Below are positions 25,501-35,332 of a stretch of 64,000 nucleotides of DNA, one piece after another. Made by a program: the position numbers and the translations under genes. Numbering within the stretch: position 1 is the stretch's first letter; every line of letters starts with the position of its first letter. The notes below the pieces were generated by a model. That model was not told the DNA's origin. It saw only the letters and a program-made list of their open reading frames with translations, and ran no database searches. Origin of the DNA: Halichondria panicea. Taxonomy: Eukaryota; Porifera; Demospongiae; Suberitida; Halichondriidae. Location: positions 1,309,001 to 1,373,000 of the forward strand of contig NC_087387.1 of assembly GCF_963675165.1 (NCBI RefSeq), read 5' to 3'.

Positions 25501-27458
25501 GGCCTTCAATAGAGGCAATCGTATAATTATGCCTTTAAACATTCATAACTAGATTGAGAGTGTCCAGTAAAAATGTTTTCAATACCTCTTTAAGTAGCTT
25601 TTAAGGTCCAATATACCGAGTGTGTCTCTAGACAATTTAACTTAATCCAATAGAATAGTGATGATGCTTTTCACCTTCTGTTTAGCAGATGGACCTCCAG
25701 CTGGCCGACAGCCTCCCGCTCGCCCCCCACCCCCTCAGGCATTGCCGAGAGCTCAGCATAATGCCCCACCCCCTCAGGCACTGCCGAGAGCTCAGCCCAC
25801 TCAGCCTAATGCTCCACCCCCTGCACAGCACCCCCCACCGGGCTCTTATTACCAGGGGCAACCACCACCACAACAGCCACCTCCTCCTCAGGGTGTGTGT
25901 GTAGAATTATTATAATATGCTTATGTACAAGTACTGTGTATTAGCTAGACGTGTGTAGTAGGTTTCTTAGCTGGATAGTGAACCTGAGGGAGTGTAGTGG
26001 CTGAGGCAAGTCACTAATTGACCGAGGCGCAGCCCAGAGGACAATTAATGACTTGCAGAAGCCACTAATCACTCCCAAAGGGTTACTATCCAGCTAAGAA
26101 GGGTACTACACATGGTCTATCTCACTTAGAAAATGCATTTTTGTGGGTACTAGTTAGAGCCCTGCTAGCAGGTCACTAACTCAGATAGTGACCTGCTAGC
26201 AGGTTTCTTAGTTGAATAGACACCTCATTAGCAGTGGCCACTTCAAAGCTTGAATATGCAAATTTTTTCTAAGTTGAGGTATAAGATGGTTTACTCTGTA
26301 CAAACTGTAATTAGAGGCATGTAGTTGTGGGCATGAACATTAGTACATCGGTTTTTATGCTTGAAGCATAGTGTTCCTTGCTAATTGTTCCTGTTGTATA
26401 TGTAAGTGTTGGTGTGTGTTAAGTGTGTGTGTGTGACAAGCGTTGGTGTGTAATAAGTGTTGGTGTGTGTTTCAGGCTCTGTGTTCTCCTCATGCAGCAG
26501 GCCACTACCAACCCCCATACCAATACGGGCAACAGCAGCCGCCCCCTCAAGGCTATGCTCCTCCCCCTCAGGGAGGGTACTATGGTGCTCCACCCCCACA
26601 AGGATACGGTGCTCCACCCCCACGAGGATATGGAGCTCCTCCCCCACAAGGCTATGCCCAGCCCCCCTACGGAGCTCCACCCCCTCAGCCTGGTACGAGA
26701 AGCCTATATTGTTACTTTGTGTACATGCAACGTACATTCAGAGTGACGGTATATACAGTGCAGTTTAGTCTGGTATAATTATACATTATGTATGCTAAGA
26801 GACAGTACAATCATGCTAAGAGACAAACTGATTCAGTTTCACTAATCTATATTAATTTTTATGGCCATAAAGTTTCCCCCTTGACTATTAACTTAACTAT
26901 ATATTTATATGGGTTTGTGTATTAGATAGAGCTGTAGGCGTTAGGCATACAGGCATACATGTACCTATATTATAGCTAGGTTTTTTGTATACCGTAAACG
27001 TTGAAATTTTCGACGGGCGTTTAATTTCGTTTTTTTCGTCCTTGGACTCAACGCACGAAATTAAATATATACGTGGGTGTACGTGTACGTGGTAGCCACA
27101 CCTACGTTAATATAACGGACGAAAATTTATGCGCACGAAATTTAAGAATTGTGGGCCTAGTGCAGAAAGTGCGAAATTTTGATGTGTCGAAAATTTCAAC
27201 GTTTACGGTAGTAGAATTTTAGCAAATATTAACACTACGAAATTATTCTACTGCAATAGATGTAACGTCACTATCTGAGCTGTACGAATATTTAGAGTTA
27301 CATGATCCCACATGACTGTGTCTGTGCATATACATGTACTTTTCTTGGAGCATGCATTTTTTACCCCCCTCCCTCTCTCCGTCCCTGTAGGTTACCAGTA
27401 TGCTCCTCCTGGTTACCCTCAGCAGCAGCAGCCGTACCAGCCACCTCCGCAGAGGTGA
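19536..27458 (+). CDS. PDCD6IP: ALIX, ESCRT-associated BRO1-domain protein, 17 exons
   Basis: ALIX links ESCRT-I and ESCRT-III in multivesicular body formation, abscission and membrane repair. Exons: 19536-19741, 20015-20069, 20589-20658, 20833-20960, 21230-21383, 21694-21803, 21974-22150, 22428-22586, 22976-23100, 23300-23477, 23661-23945, 24189-24389, 24728-25002, 25388-25458, 25689-25892, 26498-26692, 27391-27458; one frame, 886 residues (human 868). The BRO1 domain (about 1-350) shows DKHETGLDLIARYYDQLCAI, KFSWQDAFYSGGIFGG and CCVLFNIGALQSQIA. The V domain shows NLPAAIEDTGG, LPELLTRNKEIL and ERWKRQASSQL. The proline-rich tail has two PPPPQALPRAQ-like repeats and a run of GAPPPQGY repeats ending YQPPPQR. 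At the position of the human PSAP motif the sequence reads PQSAPS. Exons 15 and 16 begin at tandem AG acceptors. Confidence 0.96.
20244..20456. mobile_element. Foldback MITE in ALIX intron 2
   Basis: 213-bp palindromic element with ends TCAAGGGCGTATAAAA and its inverse, arms of roughly 80 bp, and a 5-bp flanking duplication TACTA on each side. No coding capacity. Single copy of this family in the window. Confidence 0.85.
22763..22845 (+). repeat. Direct repeat, left copy, flanking ALIX exon 9
   Basis: About 80 bp beginning CACACTAACAATTGATAAAA and ending GTGTTTAGG; repeated almost exactly in the next intron at 23172-23251. Confidence 0.9.
23172..23251 (+). repeat. Direct repeat, right copy, flanking ALIX exon 9
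   Basis: Same sequence and orientation as 22763-22845 with only a few mismatches (TACAGTTGTGTG versus TACGGTTGCGTG). The pair brackets exon 9 (22976-23100). Confidence 0.9.
24001..24139. mobile_element. AGAGGAGGTC foldback MITE, copy 1
   Basis: In ALIX intron 11. Inverted ends AGAGGAGGTCCGACATGCAT and ...CATGTCTGACCTCC; the most diverged copy of the family, centre TTATCATGTGACCGG. Other copies: 31600-31730, 39354-39472, 48596-48726 and a related one at 25103-25247. Confidence 0.8.
24390..24517 (+). repeat. Minisatellite of 43-bp units that includes the ALIX exon 12 splice donor
   Basis: Three units each start with a donor-like GGTAtGTGTG or GGTACGTGTG at 24390, 24433 and 24476 and continue GGGGTGGGG...TGTGTGGGCGGC. 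The first unit begins exactly at the exon 12 boundary. Confidence 0.85.
25103..25247. mobile_element. Foldback MITE related to the AGAGGAGGTC family
   Basis: In ALIX intron 13. Arms AGAGGAGGTACGACACGCGT and its inverse ACGCGTGTCGTACCTCTTCT. The first 20 bases resemble the AGAGGAGGTC family, but the interior (TTTAGCAATTG, GAGCGTGG) is different. Confidence 0.8.
25954..26111. mobile_element. Foldback element in ALIX intron 15
   Basis: Inverted arms: TTCTTAGCTGGATAGTGAAC at the left matches the inverse of GTTACTATCCAGCTAAGAA at the right; arms extend through GGGAGTG and AAGTCA blocks. A smaller palindrome with a related end (CTGCTAGCAGGTCACTA and inverse) follows at about 26160-26212. Confidence 0.75.
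26990..27210. mobile_element. TACCGTA-clan MITE (TACCGTAAACG subfamily)
   Basis: 221 bp in ALIX intron 16 with ends TACCGTAAACGTTGAAATTT and its inverse. Interior has repeated CGAAATT and CACGAAATTTA words. Confidence 0.85.
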
Positions 27459-27995
27459 TTGATCACCTGACATCGTGTGACTTCCTGTGTTACAACTAAT
27501 GAACAGCATTTTTGATTACGGACAATTCGACTAGCTAGTTGAGAGCACTATTATTATATATATAATAATGTAATGATTTCAGTTTTGTTGTGTGAACTAT
27601 TATTATTATTGCACTACAGCATATTATTAAATGTTGTGTGCAGTTGTACTTACAATAATACAGTATAGATTTATGCAGTGTTTATATAATTATACTGTAT
27701 GTGCGTACTTTTAATCAATCGAGACAAGATTGGAACATGTCTTAGAACTTATAATTTATTCGCGTATGATTTAATCCTTGGGTGCTGCTGCAGATCGAGT
27801 GCACTACCCCCAGCTCCCTATGAATATAATTATATTAATTAAGGGAATAAAAAATTAATTTATAAGAACTTGAACATAATTACAAGTTAATATTGATACT
27901 TTGTAAGCAAGCTATAATCATAGTCAAAACACATAGTAATTATTAAGGTTAAACACAACATAGATTTTGTCCATTGTCCAGCATCGATGATGGCC
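27459..27995. other. Convergent 3' spacer, ALIX (+) / dispanin-like A (-)
   Basis: 537 bp of AT-rich DNA between two stop codons. Possible polyadenylation signals: AATAAA at 27846-27851 (+) for ALIX and its inverse at 27755-27760 (-) for the dispanin-like gene, which would make the two 3' ends overlap by about 100 nt. Weak call, since the region is rich in A and T. Confidence 0.4.
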
Positions 27996-28927
27996 TCAGA
28001 GGACCCCTGTGCCACCCAGTACGCCCAGTGTGATGGTCAACCCCAAGGTAATTCCAAACCAGAAGCTTAAGCCCCAAACTGAAACTTTGTAACCACGGTA
28101 AGAGTCCCTGGCAGCTGATATGTCATTCTGGACATTAGCCTCCTCATTCGCCTGTTTAGGAGGGGAAGCATTATAAGTCAGCAACTAGATTAGATACATT
28201 GTAATGCAACTACAATGTAGATAAAGTATCATGTACTCTGTAAAGTGGCTCAAACAGAAACATTAACAATAAGTTGCAAAACCAACTATTGAACATTGTC
28301 TAACTAAATGAGGCTACACTCTAAATATGCGACATTTGGACATTTCAATTTCATCATAATAATTATTATAGCGCCATACAAATTCAAATAATAATTATTA
28401 GTGTCACCTTAATTAATAGTCGGTCATAATTACGCAGTAACACATTAAACGAACATCCCCACACTGTGTACCTTGTTGATGAAGTAGTAAGCGGGTAAAG
28501 AGCACATCAGAGAGAGGGGGGACCCAATGAAGAAACAAAGGACGATGAACACAAGCATCGTACTCGTCAGACAAGGCAGCTGGTCAGCATAAGTGTAGCT
28601 AGTGGACGCTAGCATGCCATAACGATATCGAGCTGTTCCGCCAATGACACGACGGCCTGGATCAGGTTGTGGCAAGATTGCACCACCGGGAGAAAACCAC
28701 ACCTCTCGTTGCTGAACTGGTACGGCTGTGACCACGGTCACTTCACGCTGCTGTTGAGGGTAGCCTTGTGGAGGGTAATGCTGAGGTGCTCCCTGGCCCT
28801 GAGGTGGATTGACATACTGTGGGGGATACTGTGGGGGGCTGTGGGTGGGTCCAGACGTGTAGGCTGGAGGGGGTGCCGTAGGTGGAGGGGCTTGGTTGGC
28901 CATCAGTGATTGCCTCTCTTCATTCAT
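27996..28927 (-). CDS. Dispanin (CD225)-like two-helix membrane protein, copy A
   Basis: Two exons, 28927-28472 and 28151-27996, phase 0 junction, 203 residues. A proline-rich N-terminal tail carries PTAP overlapping PPAY (PPPTAPPPAYTSG) and two PPQY motifs. Then come a hydrophobic segment (MLVFIVLCFFIGSPLSLMC), a short loop with the conserved NVQNDISAARDSY, and a second hydrophobic segment (WGLSFWFGITLGLTITLGVL). Two helices with a polar A/D-rich loop after a proline tail is the CD225/dispanin plan (IFITM, PRRT and relatives), so a role at endosomal or plasma membranes is inferred. Exon 1 and about 90 bp upstream are conserved with copies B and C. The MNEE start is chosen because all three copies share it and the frames diverge before it. 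Confidence 0.7.
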
Positions 28928-29888
28928 AGCTGCAGTTTTAATAAATAACAAATCTATGTGCTTGTCTAGTCTGACAGATAACTTGCCGGCCTGTAGTACT
29001 ATCTCAGCACAGGTGCAGGCGCAGGATGGTCCCAAAAGGCTCTTGATAAGCAAGGTATTTTAGCTGGTATCGGTAGTACGTAGCTAGCTAGCTAGGATCA
29101 GGATCCTACAACGTACCTTGTCTTGTACCGTAAATTAAAAATAATTATTGTGACAAAGTGAAAGAAAACAAGATTACGTCACCTAACAACAGTGCGCATG
29201 CTCAAAAGCCACACTATGTTGGCTTTTGAGTCTATGCAAGCAGCCATTCGCCTGCAGTGACGGCTTGTGAGTCTACTTACACTTCATTATACCAAGAGTG
29301 TACTAGCCTCTTTACTTGTTTTCTATGGGCTGTACTCTGTAGCTTATCTCCTTCTAGCCTCGAGAAAATTAATCGGCCTGGATTCGAGGCTAGAGCGCTT
29401 CTCATCATCCCCAATTGGAACGTCAGATCGAAACATGGGTCCGAAGAATTTACTATTAACGAGTGTGTTCACAGGCCAATGATTAACCATCATAAACAAA
29501 CTATTGCGGTATCTCTGTCAACACCGCAAGCATACGACTCCCTGGAAGAGAATTAGTGTTCCGTTACCAATACTTTTTTAGCAACCAAAAGCACCTTAAA
29601 TCTTGTGGCTCTGCCTCTTCAGTCCGTATAGGTTTTGTTTCCGTCTGATTAATATATTATTATCAGACATAACTACATTAATTTTGGTGCATAATCATTT
29701 ATATCTCATTAAAATTGGGCTATCATTTTTATTGTTCATATTATTGTCAGGTGAAAGATTAACTTGTTTTGCAAATCTGTTCTCATTTGGCAGCTTGATT
29801 GTCTGATAATTGATACTTTACTCTAGTCAAAAACATTAGTTAAACACAACATGAATTTGTCCATTGTCCAACATTGATGATGATGGCG
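28928..29888. other. Spacer between dispanin-like A and B
   Basis: 961 bp. The first 100 bp hold the conserved upstream block of gene A (inverse of CAGGTGCAGGCGCAGGATGG). From about 29569 the left arm of the segmental duplication begins (shared start TACTTTTTTAGCAACCAAAA with 38643). No coding signal. Confidence 0.6.
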
Positions 29889-32296
29889 TCAGAAGACCCC
29901 CACACCCCCCAGTAAGCCCAGTGTAAATGTCAGCGCAACGAAAATCACAAACCAGAATAATAGGCAAAACCAAAAGATTTTGGAACAACAATAAGAGTCC
30001 CTGGCAGCTGGTATGTCATTCTGAACATTAGCTTTATCATTTGCCTGTGTGTGTTGGGGGGGGGGGGGGGGGGGAAGGGAGATAGAAGTAAAGCATAAGT
30101 CAAGGTAAATGAGTACATGAGGATTGTACATCCTGTCAAAAAGTGGTCATCATGTGTTAACAATATCATTGTTATAACAGTATCATTATGCATGTTATAA
30201 CAGTATCATTATGCATAGACAGTACAGAACAGAATAAAGAGTTAGGTATATACATATACCCACCCTATATAGATAAAATACTGTGCTCAAACAGAAACAC
30301 TAACACCTTACACCTTAAAATCACAATAGTGTATGGTTAATTTTGCTGCATGTATGCAGAGAAAACTCAAAGAGTGGGAAATGATCGACCATGTTATATT
30401 GCTACAAAACTACACAGTCTTGGCTGCTGCACCAGTAGATCTGGCCTTGCAGCTCTTTTCTCCACTCTTGCAGCTACCAATATATATAGCGCTCTAGCAG
30501 AGCTAACTAGTGTTCAAGCTGGCGCTGTGCTAATGCCTCTCGCCATGTTTTTGCTTTCGCTCAAAAGTATTAGAATGTTATCTAAAGTTAGCTTATCTAT
30601 ATAAAGTCACTGAGAAGAAAACACTTATTTACATGCATCTATTGTTGTATTATGTGGCTTACCAGGACCTCAAGAAAGAAGAAAATTGATTCTTCCAGGA
30701 TCTGTAGTTCAGTGTATATAATATCTAAGAAGAAAAGACCTGTACATGCATATTGTTATCTATATTAATATTGTTATATGGTAGTGTTTTATGGCTTACC
30801 AGGCCCTAGTCCTCAAGACAAAGATGATTCTGCCAGGAGGATCTGGATCTGGATCTTGGATATTATTTTCTCACACATGGGGAATGAGCGCGCATGCGCA
30901 TTACATCCACAGCAATAATTAAAGGGTGTGTCCAAAGAGATCAATTTTCACAAATGGCTACTGCTAGCTAGCTGTTTTAACAGATATTTTCTGAGTCTTG
31001 TAGCTAACAAAAAGCTAGCGCTTTAGTTCAAGGCTAACTCATATGTTGAATAGAAAGTTTGTGCGAGCAGATGATGCTATAAAAGATTCTGAAGAGACTG
31101 CAACAGCCTTTAATGTGAGTCAAACTAGCCATAACTAGAGAAAGAAGCTTTAGTTTGCTAATCCACAAATCAAAATCCAAGAGAACGTGGCTAGAAGCCT
31201 ATAGAAGCTGTTAGTTTTCGTCGCATTGCAACCGTTGAGCAGTTACTGCTGGAATACACACACACACAGACACACACACAGTCAGCTTTACCGTATCCCT
31301 CGTGCGGCTACGCCTCGAGGCATAATTACTATAAGTAGAGTATAGCAACACTCCATAGACGAGATTTGCTACGAATGCACTCTTCTGAAAAGGCATTCCA
31401 AGTAAGCAAAACTATAAGCGCATAACTCGAAAACGAAGCATTATTTTGCAAATCAACAAATGAAAACGTTACTAGAAACCTATGTAGAACTCTTACATGT
31501 ACTTGCACTTCCTTTATTTGAGCATACACAGACACACAAACACACTACCGTATATACCTCGCTTGTGCATGCGTACCGAGGCATCTAGTCTAACCATGCA
31601 GAGGAGGTCCGACATGCGTGCACGAATCACTACAAGTTCAGTGCATTTGGCCAGGACATTATCACGTGACCGCATGACATCAATGCACTGAACTTGTATA
31701 GTAATCTGTGCACGCATGTCAGACCTCCTCAGTTGTCTAACTAATAAGGGGACCCTTTAAAATATGTGACATTTAGACATTTCATCATAACACTATAATT
31801 ATACATTCTAGCTCCATGCAAATTCATTTGTTTTGCAATAATCTTGCTGCATAAAACTGTCATATTAAATAGCACACATACATACACTGCATACCTTGTT
31901 GATGAAGTAGTAAGCAGGTATAGAGCACATTAGAGAAATGGGGGACCCAACAAAGAAACAAAGGACTATGCACACAAGCATTGCTCTCGTCAGGCAAGGC
32001 AGCTCGTCAGCATAGGTGTAGCTGGTAGACGTCAATTGGCCGTTTTGATATCGAGCTGTTCCACTAATGACAATACGATCCAGATCAGGCTGTGAGACTG
32101 CACCACGGGGAGAAACCCACACCTCTGGTGGCCGAACTGGTACAGCTGTGACGACCACGATCACTTTACGCTGCTGCTGAGGTGCTCCCTGAGGTGGATT
32201 GACGTACTGTGGGGGGCTGTGGGTTCGTCCAGGCGTGTAGGCTGTAGGGGGTGCTGTAGGTGGAGGGTTGGCCACCGGTTGCTTCTCTTCATTCAT
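29889..32296 (-). CDS. Dispanin (CD225)-like two-helix membrane protein, copy B
   Basis: Exons 32296-31895 and 30044-29889, phase 0, 185 residues. Same plan as copy A: proline tail, helix MLVCIVLCFFVGSPISLMC, loop NVQNDIPAARDSY, helix WFCLLFWFVIFVALTFTLGL. The tail keeps PTAP (NPPPTAPPTAY) but the first PPAY has become PTAY; one PPQY remains. The intron is 1.85 kb, six times that of copy A, because several repeats have landed in it. Its 3' splice site relies on a run of 19 C residues (plus-strand G run 30056-30074) followed by AACACACACAG. Function as for copy A; expression not known. Confidence 0.68.
30346..30600. repeat. Dispersed repeat block (TTGCAGCTC / CTTGCAGCTACCAATA)
   Basis: Shares GGGAAATGATC, CTTGCAGCTC, CTCTTGCAGCTACCAATA and GCAGAGCTAACTA with 41690-41845. 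The inner part 30511-30580 (GCTGTGCTAATGCCTCTCGC) is found inverted at about 60569-60640 inside an MRH-like gene. Confidence 0.7.
31050..31324. repeat. Dispersed repeat R2, copy a
   Basis: Unit ending CGAGGCATAAT, with an interior ATTCTGAAGAGACTGCAACA, TAACTAGAGAAAGAAGC and ACACACACAGACACACACAC followed by TTACCGTATCCCTCG. Tandem with copy b; a third copy lies at 41846-42118. Confidence 0.65.
31325..31587. repeat. Dispersed repeat R2, copy b
   Basis: Carries ATTCCAAGTAAGCAAAACTA, AACGAAGCATTATTTTGCAA and CACTACCGTATATACCTCGC, matching copy c at 41846-42118 closely. Confidence 0.7.
31600..31730. mobile_element. AGAGGAGGTC foldback MITE, copy 2
   Basis: 131 bp in the dispanin-like B intron. 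Ends AGAGGAGGTCCGACATGCGT and the inverse of the same; long arms through ACTACAAGTTCAGTGCAT; unpaired centre TTATCACGTGACCGC. Confidence 0.88.
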
Positions 32297-32955
32297 AGCA
32301 GTTATAGTGCTTGTCTGACAAATAACTTGCCTGCAGTACTGTCTCAGCACAGGTACAGGTGCAGGATGGTCCCGCCAGACTCTTTTATTAAATATTTTTG
32401 ATAAACAAAGTATATATAGATACAGATTCTTAATCACAAATTAATGGTTGTCTATAGAATGCTGTCTAATTTATAGTATATCAGGTATCAATGTCATATC
32501 AGAGTGAAACATTCAAGGTCGGTGAAACTGCAGCAATTCCTTTTATTGAAGTGACTAGGTGCAGCGCGTGCGTAAACAGAGTGCTTAATTTGTCATAATT
32601 ATAATTATTATTGACATCAGCAAAATAATGAGATAATGATTCAGGTGTATACTTCCCTCATTAGGTCAAACAAGTTGGGGCCTACTTTTCTCTGCAAGTT
32701 TCCATATTTTTTCTCACTGTGCATACACATTCCTCCATAAAACATTGAGTCATGACCAACCTCCTCTGATCAGCCTCCGTAGCTATGTTAAACGAGTATT
32801 ACCAGATAGATTTTCATCGATCATTACTAATAAGAGTACATAAGATTTGACATAATTATTTCAGTGATGATAAGTATAATTATGTGTGTGGAGTCTGTTA
32901 GAAGCAGATGAAAATGTTACAGAAAATAAACAATCATGAAGAAGAGAGTTAGCAA
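32297..32955. other. Spacer between dispanin-like B and the ZMIZ pseudo-exons
   Basis: 659 bp, part of duplication arm 1. The proximal 110 bp hold the dispanin upstream block (GTCTCAGCACAGGTACAGGT). The rest aligns with 40056-40719, the true ZMIZ 3' flank. No coding signal. Confidence 0.6.
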
Positions 32956-34515
32956 TTAACTAGGACCCCTTGAGTCATCTAATATAGATAGTAGTTCTTG
33001 CGGTGGCCCGAGATCATTTGCCAAACTGTCGAGCCACTCATTGTCCAGGAGTGTTAGGTCAGTCTAGAGGGGGAGGGGAGGGAGGGGATAAAACTGATGA
33101 GCACACACTAAATAATACACGTACTAAATACTGCAGGCCTTGGTTGATAGACTAGTCACAAGCGAAACACACAATGCGGCCTTGGATAGCTATGATAATA
33201 AGTACAGTGAGTATAGAACTACTTTTAACAAACATATGTCATGAAGAAAGGCCAGGTACCCAGGTTACAAATGAACCAGTCTGTGTACAACAACCCCTCA
33301 ACAAGGCCACCTCTGTATAAGAGTCAAAACTTGATTCCTCAAAGGTGGCAGTGATATTAAGGGGCTCCACTGTGTAGTGTTTATAATCAGCAAGCCTAAT
33401 ATATCATTATAGCAACTTGTATACATCAAGCTTGCTGCTTGCACTGCAGGTAAAAGTAGGCAAGGTCGCTTTATTTGTGGGTAAAATAATCATGGTCAGA
33501 GCTTCAAACGAATTTTGCCCGACGAAAATTACCCTCTCTACGATATCAGGAGTTCAACTGCTGACAGTATGTAAATAAACTCACATCTAGTTCATCAGCA
33601 TGCATGGTCCATGCACTGGTTGTGGCTGGTGTGCCACTTGTGCTTGGCCGTGGACCTCTATAGAGGATGCCGCATGTGGTTGCCATGGGAAACACCATTA
33701 GTATTAGTCAGAGGGGGTGATCCATCCCGCATTGTGTGGGTATAGTGGGGAGAACCAATAGAATGAGAGGAGAGTAGGCCATTTTTGAACTCTGCAAGTG
33801 CAGCACACAACAGTACACATAGATATAACTATATACCGTAGCCTGATTGTAAACAAAAGATCATGTTTATTATAATTATACAGTAGCTCAATCGGTATAA
33901 ACCTATAAGCCTACTATATTAACTACTTTCCCACTTTCCCACTTTCCCAATTCCCTACGATAATAAACAAGTCACCTCACTATTAATCTCTTAAACATAA
34001 TAGTGAGGTGACTTATTTATTATCGTAGGGAATTGGGAAAGTGGGAAAGTAGATACTTCAATTATATAGGCAGCACAATATACACAGGAGGTAAATGTTG
34101 CATGCACGATTAGAGACGTACATGTACTTTTACTGCTGCAGTATTAGCGAATGAGCTGGCTGCTGGGACCATGCCTGTGTTGCCGTTGGAACAAGGGGCG
34201 GAGCCTTCCAGTTTGATTTTTTTGGAGGAGGCTTGTCTGCTGTGTGCATAAATATAACAAGAACTTCAAATTTCGTACTTAGTACATCCATTCAGATAAT
34301 TATGACGAACACAATGACATTATAATGAGGTACCAAGAGGAACACAAGCTATTATGTAGCTCTATAGTTATACAGTGTAGCATATGTCACTTATCACTGA
34401 ATACTCTAGTTTATCTCTTGGCATACCTTCGTCGTCCTTGCTGTCCATAGGTTTCTCCACAGCAGTCCAGTTGGCATTAGCGTCTACAGTGACCTAGTCA
34501 ACATCTAGGTTTTTA
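32956..34515 (-). pseudogene. Decayed duplicate of the last four ZMIZ exons
   Basis: Copies of ZMIZ exons 19-22 at 34515-34427, 34236-34128, 33791-33585 and 33063-32956, with splice sites still recognisable. Exon 22 copy is intact and encodes [17 protein letters not shown] to the same stop. Damage elsewhere: the exon 19 copy has an in-frame TAG (GAT GTT GAC TAG where ZMIZ has GAT GTG GAT GAG), the exon 20 copy is 1 nt shorter (109 versus 110), and the exon 21 copy is 207 instead of 189 nt with several small insertions. No upstream ZMIZ exon or SP-RING is present, so it cannot make a ligase. A long non-coding or chimeric transcript remains possible. Confidence 0.88.
33924..34052. mobile_element. 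Foldback element in the ZMIZ pseudogene
   Basis: Left arm CCCAATTCCCTACGATAATA and right arm its inverse, with outer CTACTTTCCCACTTTCCC and inner CACCTCACTATTA blocks. The equivalent place in duplication arm 2 (about 42210-42260) keeps only remnants of one arm. Confidence 0.8.
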
Positions 34516-35332
34516 CTGCAGGGTGGGGGGGGCAAGGTGAAGCACTTATACACATAGCCAAAACAATACAATAAGTTCTACGGCTACAGTGTGGGTAGTG
34601 GTAAACATTTGATGCTAAAAGAGCATAACTTACTACAGCACATGCGCTCTTGGGGTCAATATCTATGCGCTTATATTCGAGAATACGCCTATAAGCCCCA
34701 CCCAGTAGAGTACACAGTACGTACGGCTACAGAGGTACGTAGGGTTTGCAGTTAGGCTAGGCTAGGCCGGCTAGAGACATTAACATCTTTTGGATATCCC
34801 CCTGTTTTACAGTATTCCTAAGGAAGCAAACTAGTCTCTTCACTAACAACCATGGTCAATAGGCTTTGCATGAAAGCCAAAAATTTCAAGTGAAAGTTCT
34901 TTGTTTGCAGCTGAAGCTAGATTTTAGTGATTGTGATGATTTGGTTATTGGGTGGGAGAGTGGCCCCACGTGCACACACTGCTCCCCCCTCACAGCTACA
35001 GATCAGAGCACTATAGCTGCCAACTCTCAATCTGAGGAAGAAGCTATCTCTACGGTAACATTCATGCAGCACACCCGACTTGGTACCCATGGCAACTTGT
35101 CAGAGGTGGGAGTCGTACTGGTAGACACAGAGTGAGACATTGCTCAGGTCACCACGTCATAATTCAAAGTTTTGTAATTCTTTACACATTGTTAAGTTAA
35201 TTTTCATAATTGAAAATACAAAAAACACAACCACAGATTGCTACTGCACACATACCACACACACGTACACGCCGCACAATGCACGTAAGTATAAAACGTA
35301 AACAATGAAGAGTGTACTAAAAGATCTAGACA
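34516..35332. other. Spacer between ZMIZ pseudogene and TRIM-NHL gene
   Basis: 817 bp. The duplication arm ends near 34632; beyond it the DNA is unique to this site. An 89-codon open frame at 34866-35135 has no recognisable protein features. The TRIM-NHL 3' UTR should lie in the last part. Confidence 0.5.

Larger units (their letters stand above)
29569..34632. repeat. Segmental duplication, arm 1 (dispanin-like B plus ZMIZ 3' exons)
   Basis: Aligns in order and orientation with 38641-42833: shared start CTTTTTTAGCAACCAAAAGC, dispanin-like gene, its promoter block, ZMIZ final four exons, shared end near GGGTAGTGGTAAA...AAAAGAGC. Arm 1 is about 0.9 kb longer, mainly from repeats inserted in the dispanin-like B intron. 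Arm 2 holds the intact ZMIZ exons, so arm 1 is the derived copy of that part. Confidence 0.85.

Noticed and set aside
26457-26768. Alternative frame through ALIX exon 16 from the acceptor at 26475
   Set aside because: It would replace the repeated GAPPPQGY tail with an unrelated Ser-Pro sequence and does not rejoin exon 17 in the conserved frame.
29257-29556. 99-codon open frame on the plus strand between dispanin-like A and B
   Set aside because: Low-complexity translation with no family resemblance, partly running towards duplicated flank; not conserved in the other arm.
30350-30604. 84-codon open frame in the dispanin-like B intron
   Set aside because: It lies in a dispersed repeat whose other copies do not keep the frame.
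34866-35135. 89-codon open frame on the plus strand upstream of the TRIM-NHL 3' end
   Set aside because: No signal peptide, domain or splice-linked neighbour; composition looks like chance open frame in unique DNA.
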